Shown: in pieces, positions 56,355-63,612 of the stretch
Layout: every line of letters begins with the position of its first letter
How positions within the stretch are numbered: position 1 is the first letter of the stretch
NCBI RefSeq assembly: GCF_004104055.1
Contig: NZ_QOVJ01000003.1
Location: forward strand, 558,001 to 622,000
Source: Leeuwenhoekiella aestuarii
GTDB lineage: Bacteria; Bacteroidota; Bacteroidia; Flavobacteriales; Flavobacteriaceae
Direction of reading: 5' to 3'
DNA: 64,000 nucleotides
The notes under the pieces: model-generated
Told to the model about the DNA's origin: nothing
The model's database searches: none
What the model saw: only the letters and a program-made list of their open reading frames with translations
Program-made: the position numbers and the translations under genes

Positions 56355-56897
56355 ATGGGAAAACAACTTCCGCAGCTAACAGACAACTTAAAGGAATTCA
56401 TCAGCAATCAAAAAATATTCTTTGTGGGTACTGCGGCAGAAACGGGTCGTGTGAATGTATCACCTAAAGGGATGGCAACTTTTTATATTCTCAACAAGCA
56501 GGAGGTTTTGTGGCTTAATATGACCGGTAGCGGTAATGAGACTGCTGCTCATATGCTTAAAGATCCCAGAATGACCATTATGTTTTGTTCATTTGATAAG
56601 AATCCGTTGATTTTAAGGCTGTATGGCAAAGCCGAAGTCTTTCATGAACGAGATGAGGCTTTTGGTGAATACATCACTCATTTTGAAGAAACTGCCGGAG
56701 CTCGTCAAATTTTTAAATTGAATATTGACCTAGTGCAAACTTCTTGTGGTTTTGGGGTTCCTTTTATGGAATATATCGGCGAGCGCGAGACCTTAAAAGT
56801 CTGGTCAGAGCAAAAAGGTGAGCGTGGTATAAAAGAATACTGGACCGAGAAAAATCAAACCAGTCTCGACGGATTAGAAACCGGGATTTTTAAATAA
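56355..56897 (+). CDS. Pyridoxamine 5'-phosphate oxidase-like flavin-binding protein
   Basis: A 180-residue split-barrel protein. The FMN-binding type pattern FFVGTAAETGRVNVSPKGM, VLWLNMTGSGNETAAHMLKDPRM and FVPFMEYIGER-type ending identify a general stress/heme-independent PNPOx-family member. Exact substrate unknown; these proteins often reduce quinones or bind flavin and heme. It ends the RDD-TRIC unit. Confidence 0.85.
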   Translation: MGKQLPQLTDNLKEFISNQKIFFVGTAAETGRVNVSPKGMATFYILNKQEVLWLNMTGSGNETAAHMLKDPRMTIMFCSFDKNPLILRLYGKAEVFHERDEAFGEYITHFEETAGARQIFKLNIDLVQTSCGFGVPFMEYIGERETLKVWSEQKGERGIKEYWTEKNQTSLDGLETGIFK

Positions 56898-56932
56898 AGA
56901 TCCCAACTGAATTATTTTATTTAAAAACAAGA

Positions 56933-57658
56933 TTATTTAATCAACTCGGCCTCCAGATAGACATTTTCAATAGGCCATTCATTGTCGTCTGTTTTTAGTT
57001 TGTTTATTTCGTCAACAACATCCATTCCTTTAATTACGCGTCCAAAAACAGTATGTTCACCATCCAGATGATGTGCGCCGCGCTCTGGGACCACAATAAA
57101 CCATTCAAAGGGAGAAGAAGCATCGCTTATGTTTTGCTCTAGATATTTTGCAGCAGAGAAAGCTCCGCGTACATGTGTGTGATTAGAGCTAGCTTCATTG
57201 GGTATTAAATAATTACCGATTCGTTGACGTTTTTTGGGTGTTTCGTAGCCATCACTGTTACCGCCTTGTACGACAAAATCCAGTGCGTTTCTATGAATCA
57301 TCGTATCATCAAAATATCCCTGTTTTACCAGTAATATAAAATTTGCCCTATGCAACGGTGTATCTCTGTAGAGTTGAATTTCAATATTACCAAACTTGGT
57401 TTTGATGCGTACACGCGTCTCGGGATTCTTCTTGCCATATTCTGTTAAAAAGGGAATAAGCTCTGCCTGAGATTCAATAATTGATCCTGCTTTCTTTTTT
57501 AATTTCTCATTTTCGGCTTTTGCTTTTTGCTCTGGAGTGCTATCTGCAACTTTCTCAACGGTTTGTGGTTCGGTTGTTTTTTGTTTTGATTTTTTATCTT
57601 CACAGCTGGCTCCGGTTAATACCAAGACGAATAATACTAAAATAACAGAGATACGCAT
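56933..57658 (-). CDS. Cyclophilin-type peptidyl-prolyl isomerase lipoprotein
   Basis: A 241-residue lipoprotein. I choose ATG 57658, giving MRISVILVLFVLVLTGASC with a lipobox Cys; the longer frame upstream runs into the NUDIX gene and is not natural. The cyclophilin domain (residues 90-240) is bacterial-type: FGNIEIQLYRDTPLHRANFILLVKQGYFDDTMIHR in parts, DFVVQGGNSDGY, FEWFIVVPERGAHHLDGEHTVFGRVIKGMDVVDEI. It acts at the envelope as a foldase. The start codon is only 2 bp from the divergent NUDIX start. Confidence 0.92.
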   Translation of the reverse strand: MRISVILVLFVLVLTGASCEDKKSKQKTTEPQTVEKVADSTPEQKAKAENEKLKKKAGSIIESQAELIPFLTEYGKKNPETRVRIKTKFGNIEIQLYRDTPLHRANFILLVKQGYFDDTMIHRNALDFVVQGGNSDGYETPKKRQRIGNYLIPNEASSNHTHVRGAFSAAKYLEQNISDASSPFEWFIVVPERGAHHLDGEHTVFGRVIKGMDVVDEINKLKTDDNEWPIENVYLEAELIK

Positions 57659-57660
57659 AA

Positions 57661-58302
57661 ATGCAGTTTGAAGAGTTTTTAAAACGAATGCCAAAATTAA
57701 GCAATTTGACCTTATTGGGACAAGAGGCTCAATTCTTAATGGCTCCTGATGAACGCATACGTGCGTTAAAAGATATAGATATTGAGGCAAAAAATCCCAG
57801 ATGGGCAGGAGTGATGGCTGTATTTTATCCTAATGGATCAGGAGATACGATGCTGGTTTTAATTCTGCGAAAAACCTATAAAGGTGTACATAGCAATCAG
57901 GTAGGTTTTCCTGGAGGAAAGGTAGAATCTTTTGATGCATCATTAGAGGAGACCGCTTTACGCGAAACCGAAGAGGAGATAGGAGTAGATCGTAATACCA
58001 TCGAAGTAATCAAAAAATTGACAAAAATTTACATCCCACCCAGTAACTTTTGGGTTCAACCCTATATAGGGATTGTGCGATCTAAACCAACTTTTACAAA
58101 AGAAGAAGCAGAGGTCGAAGCGATTCTTGAAGTTCCTTTAAAAGAGTTTTTAGATGATAAAAAGGTGATCAAACAACGTATAGATACTTCTTACGGTACT
58201 ATGTTAGAAGTACCTGCTTTTTATCTTGCAGAGCGTGTAGTATGGGGCGCAACAGCAATGATGCTTAGCGAAGTTAAGTGGGCGCTTCAACAATTAGATT
58301 GA
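57661..58302 (+). CDS. NUDIX hydrolase, CoA pyrophosphatase type
   Basis: A 213-residue enzyme. The NUDIX box is at residues 86-108 with the G-x5-E-x7-REUxEExGU pattern (GKVESFDASLEETALRETEEE). The preceding LILRKTYKGVHSNQVGFPGG matches the NudL/CoA pyrophosphatase subgroup, which cleaves CoA to 3',5'-ADP and phosphopantetheine. Start: ATG 57661; the conserved MQFEEFLKRMPKLS N-terminus supports it. The PlsC-like gene follows after 69 bp. Confidence 0.9.
   Translation: MQFEEFLKRMPKLSNLTLLGQEAQFLMAPDERIRALKDIDIEAKNPRWAGVMAVFYPNGSGDTMLVLILRKTYKGVHSNQVGFPGGKVESFDASLEETALRETEEEIGVDRNTIEVIKKLTKIYIPPSNFWVQPYIGIVRSKPTFTKEEAEVEAILEVPLKEFLDDKKVIKQRIDTSYGTMLEVPAFYLAERVVWGATAMMLSEVKWALQQLD
57692..57723 (-). 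promoter_or_regulatory. Promoter of the cyclophilin gene inside the NUDIX gene
   Basis: On the minus strand TTG (57721-57723), 21-nt spacer, TAATTTTG (57692-57699), a perfect TAnnTTTG. It lies within the first 21 codons of the divergent NUDIX gene, 33 nt before ATG 57658. Confidence 0.55.
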
Positions 58303-58371
58303 GTTTCGGTATATAATTTGAAGTTTTAATTTTATATTTCACAATTATCCTTTCATTACGTAATAAAAACT

Positions 58372-59175
58372 ATGGGACTTTTAAAAAACAATCCGTTTGG
58401 GCATTATGACTTCATCAAGAAGTGGCTTATCCGTATTGCTGGTGCGATGTCACACAGACGCTACCGAGGTTTTAATGCACTGCAAATTGAAGGTTCTGAA
58501 ATTATAAAAGAATTGCCCGGCACAAATGTGCTATTTGTATCGAATCATCAAACTTATTTTGCTGATGTTGTGGCGATGTTTCATGTGTTTAACGCGAGTT
58601 TAAGCGGTAGAGTAGATAGCATAAAAAATGTAGGGTATTTGTGGCAACCTAAACTCAATATCTACTATGTAGCTGCAAGTGAGACGATGCGTAGCGGGAT
58701 ATTACCGCGTATTATGGCTTATGCCGGTGCGGTTTCGGTGAGTAGAACCTGGCGTTCAAAAGGAAAAGAAGTAGACCGGCCTGTGAATCTTAGTGATACA
58801 GAAAATATAGGTATTGCGTTGCACGATGGTTGGGTAATTACATTTCCACAGGGAACTACAAAACCCTGGAAACCCATTCGTAAAGGAACTGCACACATCA
58901 TTAAGCAATATAAACCGGTCGTTGTACCTATCGTTATTGATGGGTTTAGACGCTCTTTTGATAAAAAGGGTATTCGTATCAAAAAACGCGGTATTCTTCA
59001 AACTATGGAAATTAAAAAACCACTGGATATTGATTATGAAAACGATTCTGTTGAAGATATTGTAGAAATGATCGAGTACGCCATAGAACAACATCCCTCC
59101 TTTTTAAAGGTTATTCCGCAAGAAGAATTACAGAAAGAGGAAGAACTCAATCAAACAAGACGTTGGGATTACTAA
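58372..59175 (+). CDS. PlsC-like 1-acylglycerol-3-phosphate acyltransferase, divergent motifs
   Basis: A 267-residue member of the PlsC superfamily. The first motif is FVSNHQTYFADVVAM, with His59 and Asp65 five residues apart (family usual spacing is four). The third motif reads F158-P-Q-G-T162 where FPEGTRS is normal, so the substrate-site Glu is a Gln. Acyltransferase fold and the PHI-type lipid regions (TAHIIKQYKPVVVPIVIDGF) are otherwise intact. It may transfer acyl chains to phosphatidic acid precursors or to another lipid. It is a single gene downstream of the NUDIX gene. Confidence 0.82.
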   Translation: MGLLKNNPFGHYDFIKKWLIRIAGAMSHRRYRGFNALQIEGSEIIKELPGTNVLFVSNHQTYFADVVAMFHVFNASLSGRVDSIKNVGYLWQPKLNIYYVAASETMRSGILPRIMAYAGAVSVSRTWRSKGKEVDRPVNLSDTENIGIALHDGWVITFPQGTTKPWKPIRKGTAHIIKQYKPVVVPIVIDGFRRSFDKKGIRIKKRGILQTMEIKKPLDIDYENDSVEDIVEMIEYAIEQHPSFLKVIPQEELQKEEELNQTRRWDY

Positions 59176-59249
59176 TCAACAAGTTAGATTTTTTAGACTT
59201 TATCTTCTGCATCAAAAAGATTTAAAACTAATTTCTCTTTAACATTTCT

Positions 59250-59266
59250 TTGGCATAAGACTTGCA
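59250..59266 (+). promoter_or_regulatory. Candidate sigma-54 promoter of the serine hydrolase gene
   Basis: TTGGCATAAGACTTGCA: GG (59252-59253) and GC (59264-59265) are exactly 10 nt apart, as required at -24/-12, and the flanks match TGGCAN-N5-TTGCA. It is located 120 nt before ATG 59386. Statistical support beyond the match is not available. Confidence 0.5.
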
Positions 59267-59385
59267 ACTAATTCAATTAAAGAATGTTAAATATTGATTT
59301 TGACTTGATTTTTCTTTAACCTTTGCATACTATTATTGTAAATATTGCGTTAAACCCCAAAATTAAGCACACCCAAAAATTGTCT

Positions 59386-60324
59386 ATGAAAAAAATAAAT
59401 TTGTTAATCCTATTGCTATTAGTAGCGATAGCTTCAAAAGTAACTGCTCAAGAACTTCCATTTAAAGATTGTATTGATGCCCCTTTGGAAGATTTTAATA
59501 GTTCGGTTTTAACTTCTCAATTATATTCTCAGATTTCCAAAGACCCTACCATGAAGCGTCTTGTTGACCAAAAGAAAATGGCTGTAGGTATTGTGAGTCT
59601 CGATGATCCTAATGCGATTCAATATGCCGGTCTCAATGGTGAAGAAATGATGTACGCTGCGAGTTTACCTAAAATCGCTATTCTTCTTTCTGCGATGGAT
59701 GCTATTGATAAAGGAGAATTGAAGGAAACTGCAGAGATCAAAAAAGATATGTGGTTGATGATTAGTAAATCTAACAACCAAGCTAGTACGCGTATGATAG
59801 ATCGTCTAGGATATGATAAAATATCTAGTGTATTACAAAGCGATAAATATAAATTATACGATAAAGCTCACGGTGGTGGTTTATGGGTAGGTAAGCGTTA
59901 TGCTGCTGCCGGTGAACGTAGACCAGATCCCATTAAGGGATTAAGTCACGCTGCTACAGCAGAACAGGTTTGTAGATTTTATTACAAATTAGTTACCGGT
60001 AAATTAGTAAGTCCAGAGCGTTCTAAAGCAATGCTTGATATTATGGAGAATCCTTCTTTACACCACAAATTTGTAAATACGCTAGAACGTATTGCGCCAA
60101 ATGCACGTTTGTTTAGAAAATCTGGTTCTTGGAAACAATACCACTCCGATTCTATTTTGGTTTGGGGAGACAATGGTCGTAAATATATTCTTGTAGCTTT
60201 AGTTGAAGATCCTAACGGAGAACAAATTATAAGAAATTTAGTATTTCCTGTAGAGAAAGCTATCCAAAAATCTCGAACTTTACTCGCAAGTGCTACAAAA
60301 GGCGCTGGCAGTTTAGGTGATTAG
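59386..60324 (+). CDS. Secreted class A beta-lactamase-fold serine hydrolase
   Basis: A 312-residue exported enzyme. Start ATG 59386 gives signal peptide MKKINLLILLLLVAIASKVTAQ. Active-site motifs are Ser93-Leu-Pro-Lys96 (SxxK), Ser129-Asn-Asn131 (SxN) and Lys245-Ser-Gly (KTG-like). The ordering fits class A beta-lactamases, but the distance from SxxK to SxN (36 residues) is shorter than the roughly 60 of classical lactamases, so a carboxypeptidase or lipid-esterase-like function is possible. The next gene starts at a GTG within its last codons; a candidate sigma-54 promoter precedes it. Confidence 0.85.
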   Translation: MKKINLLILLLLVAIASKVTAQELPFKDCIDAPLEDFNSSVLTSQLYSQISKDPTMKRLVDQKKMAVGIVSLDDPNAIQYAGLNGEEMMYAASLPKIAILLSAMDAIDKGELKETAEIKKDMWLMISKSNNQASTRMIDRLGYDKISSVLQSDKYKLYDKAHGGGLWVGKRYAAAGERRPDPIKGLSHAATAEQVCRFYYKLVTGKLVSPERSKAMLDIMENPSLHHKFVNTLERIAPNARLFRKSGSWKQYHSDSILVWGDNGRKYILVALVEDPNGEQIIRNLVFPVEKAIQKSRTLLASATKGAGSLGD

Positions 60325-63157
60325 GAAATTTCTAAAAAAGACGTTTAATATAAGAGATGGTGAAATCACCATCTCTTTTTTCATGCAGTTATACGTCTTT
60401 TTGATCATTACTATTTTACTGATCGTAAAGCCTATAGTAAATGCCCTATTTCTCGAAGGATTGGGTGCAGATAATCTTGCTTTTGGATATCTCTTTATAG
60501 CTGCGACAGCTATAATCACTTCGTATTTCTACAATCAGGCGGTAAGGCGTTATTCTTTGAGGCGTATTATGGTCTCTTCGCTTATCTTTTTTGCTTTTGC
60601 ATTTATTTTGCTAAGTGTGTTGTATAAAATGCAGATAATTGGCTCGGCAACTCTATACATCTATTATGTTATAAGTGGGATTTTTGCTGTTCTCACTACC
60701 AGCCAGTTTTGGTTACTGGCGAATATGGTATTTAATGCCAGAGAAGCAAAACGGTTGTTTGGTTTTATAGGATCTGGAGCAATTGCAGGAGGAATTTTTG
60801 GCGGATATCTAACCACTATTCTGGTACCCTATATCGGTAATGGAAATATGTTGCTTATAGCTTCTATTTTTATTTTAACCTGTATTCCACTACTTTCTAT
60901 GATCTATAAAAAGGGTTATGTGAGCAGAGCATCAAGATCTGCAAATGCTCATCATAATATGGGTGATACCGCTTTTAAACTGCTCTTGAAATCAAAGCAT
61001 TTAACTTTTTTGGCTTTAATTATAGGTTTAGGGGTTATTGTTGCAAAACTGGTAGACTTCCAGTTTAGTGACTTTGCCAGCCGAGCTATACCAGATGCCG
61101 ATAGCTTGGCATCATTTTTTGGATTTTGGTTTTCGACCTTTAACCTGGTTTCTTTAGGTATCCAGTTATTTCTAACCAATCGAGTAGTAGAAAAACTAGG
61201 AGTAAACAGTTCGTTATTGATCCTTCCTTTAGGCATAGCTTTAGGTTCGCTGTTGTTTTTGACGTTTCCGGAACTGTGGGTGCTAATTATCATAAAAGGC
61301 TTAGACGGTAGCTTAAAACAATCGGTTAATAAAGCGGCTACTGAGTTAGCTATGGTACCTATTTCTTTAGAAATAAAAAATCGCACAAAGTCATTTATTG
61401 ATGTTGTTGTTGATAGCGTTGCAACCGGTATAGCTGGCTGTTTATTGATTTTTGTAATCAAAGGACTTTCACTTCCTTCAAACTACGTTACGGTAATTAT
61501 TTTGTTCTTGATCCTCATTTGGATTGTTGGTGTGTTCAAAGTACGCGATTCTTATTTTAAAAGCTTTAGACAGAGTCTTAGGGAGGCAGTAGAGCTATCG
61601 GAAGGAACATCGAGAAGAAAACGTAAATCTCCATTAGAACTGGGAAAGCGTATTTTAAGCTCCAATGATACTGAACAAATTGTTCATTACTTAGAGCATA
61701 TAAATCCTAGGAACGCAAAAATTTTACGGAATAAAATAATACCTCTTTTAGAGCATGAGGATGATGCTGTTAAAATAGCCGCGATCGGTCAGCTGTATCA
61801 TTATCCTGAAGGTACAGCGTTAGAGGCTGTGCGCAAAATGGTGTATTTAAAAGATGATGAAGTGGTTTATGCGGCAATGAGCTATCTGATCATGCATACA
61901 TCGCTTAACGATAACCGAATATTTGATTCTTATCTAAATAATAGCAGCGATTATATCGCGCACGCCGCATTATTATGTTTGGCAAAGGAAGCTCGAAAAA
62001 ACAAAAAAATAGCTTCTAGATATAATCTGGAGTTGCGTATTGAGCTATGGCTTGCCGAACTCGAGTTGCCCAACAGTGACCATCGTCCGGAAGAATTATC
62101 CTTCTTATTAGAATCTATAGGTTATGCTCAGATTCCACAATTTTATTCGTTTATCTCGGCGAACTTTAATAACCGAAATCCACATATTGTAAGTCACGCG
62201 ATTGAAGCTGCCGGAATTTCTGGAGAGCCTATGTTCATTGATGCGCTTATTGACTTCCTAACAGTAAAAGAATATCGTAGTGTTGCAATTGAAGCCTTAA
62301 AAAATTACGGAGAATCCATCAGTGAAGTTTTGCTTGCCCGTGAATCCGAAAAGTTGCTAAAGAATAATACTAAAAAATATATTCCGGCGGTAATTCAAAC
62401 TTTTGAAACACAAGCTTCAGTGCGAGTACTTTTGCGTTTGTTAAAGAGTAGAGATAATTTAATACGCAGAGCTTCTGCAAAATCTTTATATAGACTAAAG
62501 ACTAAAAATCCTAAACTCAATTTCTTTCCGAAGTCAATTTTTAGATTATTGCTAGAATATACTTTTGAGTATCGAGATATAGTAAGCAGTCGTAAAGTGA
62601 TCAAAAGCAATTTTAATGCTGAGTCTTATGAGCATTTACTTTCTTCTGATGATAAAATTGAATTGGAAGTAGCACGTACGGGATTACTCGAAATACTAGA
62701 TAAACAACTTCAATTAAGAATTGAAACCATCTTTAAACTTCTCGCTATATATTACAGCAGAAAGGATCTTGACGTTGCTTACAAAGGTTTTAGAAGTACA
62801 GACAAAGATACGCGTGCTAATGCAATAGAGTTTTTAGATAATATTCTCTCACCCAAGTTAAAGCACGTTTTATTACCGCTTTTAGAACTTGCTATTATTG
62901 ATGATGTAGATGTATATGAAGAAATACTGGTAGACTCTGACATAAGTTTTAATAAGGCTTTAATTAAACTTATTGAAGTAGGAGATGGTCATTTGAGATT
63001 ACCTGTTATCTATCTGATACAGTTTTTAGGAGACACTACTTTTTTACCATTATTAGCAGAATTGCAAATAACAGCAAAAAACAAAGAGGTTCGTTCATTT
63101 GCTTCTTTAGCACTTAAAAAATTACAACCCGCGTTAATAGATTCTTTAAAAGATTAA
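60317..63157 (+). CDS. ADP/ATP-carrier-like transporter fused to HEAT repeats
   Basis: A 946-residue protein. The first 410 residues contain about 12 membrane helices with the Npt/Tlc-like IRDGEITISFF...VKPIVNALFLEGLG beginning and GFIGSGAIAGGIFGGYLT, suggesting nucleotide or MFS-type transport. Residues 440-940 are soluble alpha-helical HEAT-like repeats (for example DAVKIAAIGQLYHYPEGTALEAVRKM). Start GTG 60317 overlaps the end of the serine hydrolase gene by 8 bp; a TAG directly precedes it in frame and the next ATG (60383) would remove the conserved IRDGE segment. The substrate is unknown. It ends on a 4-bp overlap with the convergent MarR gene. Confidence 0.85.
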   Translation: MIRKFLKKTFNIRDGEITISFFMQLYVFLIITILLIVKPIVNALFLEGLGADNLAFGYLFIAATAIITSYFYNQAVRRYSLRRIMVSSLIFFAFAFILLSVLYKMQIIGSATLYIYYVISGIFAVLTTSQFWLLANMVFNAREAKRLFGFIGSGAIAGGIFGGYLTTILVPYIGNGNMLLIASIFILTCIPLLSMIYKKGYVSRASRSANAHHNMGDTAFKLLLKSKHLTFLALIIGLGVIVAKLVDFQFSDFASRAIPDADSLASFFGFWFSTFNLVSLGIQLFLTNRVVEKLGVNSSLLILPLGIALGSLLFLTFPELWVLIIIKGLDGSLKQSVNKAATELAMVPISLEIKNRTKSFIDVVVDSVATGIAGCLLIFVIKGLSLPSNYVTVIILFLILIWIVGVFKVRDSYFKSFRQSLREAVELSEGTSRRKRKSPLELGKRILSSNDTEQIVHYLEHINPRNAKILRNKIIPLLEHEDDAVKIAAIGQLYHYPEGTALEAVRKMVYLKDDEVVYAAMSYLIMHTSLNDNRIFDSYLNNSSDYIAHAALLCLAKEARKNKKIASRYNLELRIELWLAELELPNSDHRPEELSFLLESIGYAQIPQFYSFISANFNNRNPHIVSHAIEAAGISGEPMFIDALIDFLTVKEYRSVAIEALKNYGESISEVLLARESEKLLKNNTKKYIPAVIQTFETQASVRVLLRLLKSRDNLIRRASAKSLYRLKTKNPKLNFFPKSIFRLLLEYTFEYRDIVSSRKVIKSNFNAESYEHLLSSDDKIELEVARTGLLEILDKQLQLRIETIFKLLAIYYSRKDLDVAYKGFRSTDKDTRANAIEFLDNILSPKLKHVLLPLLELAIIDDVDVYEEILVDSDISFNKALIKLIEVGDGHLRLPVIYLIQFLGDTTFLPLLAELQITAKNKEVRSFASLALKKLQPALIDSLKD
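60352..60381 (+). terminator. Terminator-like hairpin inside the 5' coding region of the transporter gene
   Basis: Stem AAGAGATGGTG / CACCATCTCTT with loop AAAT, followed by TTTTTT overlapping the stem end (60376-60381). It starts 28 nt after the serine hydrolase stop and encodes IRDGEITISFF of the overlapping transporter. Confidence 0.85.
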
Positions 63158-63612
63158 TTTTTTGAGGTTTCTTTTTTTAGTGTACTTAAGAGTTTGAGTA
63201 GCGTTTGCTGAAAAGTCCCATAATCTTCTTCAGTTAAGCCCGTATTTTTAAATAATGAAGCTATTTTCTGCGGAATTGAAACTGCGTGGTTTTTAAGTGC
63301 TTTTCCTTGTTCTGTAAGAGCAATTGTTACAATGCGTTCGTCTTCTTTTTTACGCATTCGTTTGATGAGTTTTTTCTGTTCTAATCTTTTCAGAAGCGGA
63401 GTTAAGGTGTTTGATTCTAATACTAAACAGTTCCCTATCTCGTTTACTGTTTGCAAATCATTTTCCCAAAGAACTAAAAGCACTAAGTATTGAGGGTAGG
63501 TAAGGTCTATTTCTTTTAGTAACGGAACGTATAATTTTGTTGTAAGTCTTGATACCGCATAAAGCGGAAAACAAAACTGATTTTCTAAATGTAAAACTGA
63601 AGCATCTTCCAT
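63154..63612 (-). CDS. MarR/OhrR-family redox-sensing regulator
   Basis: A 152-residue winged-helix regulator. The N-terminal LENQFCFPLYAVSRLTTKLY matches the OhrR subgroup with its reactive Cys14, which senses organic hydroperoxides. DNA-binding wing: LESNTLTPLLKRLEQKKLIKRMRKKEDERIVTIALT in parts. It abuts the glutathione peroxidase gene without any spacer, so the pair forms a peroxide-response unit. Its stop codon overlaps that of the transporter gene (TTAA at 63154-63157), leaving no room for a terminator between them. Confidence 0.93.
   Translation of the reverse strand: MEDASVLHLENQFCFPLYAVSRLTTKLYVPLLKEIDLTYPQYLVLLVLWENDLQTVNEIGNCLVLESNTLTPLLKRLEQKKLIKRMRKKEDERIVTIALTEQGKALKNHAVSIPQKIASLFKNTGLTEEDYGTFQQTLLKLLSTLKKETSKN

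Noticed and set aside
57659-57790. Longer N-terminus of the cyclophilin
   Set aside because: It is antisense to the NUDIX gene and would mask the lipoprotein signal peptide starting at ATG 57658.
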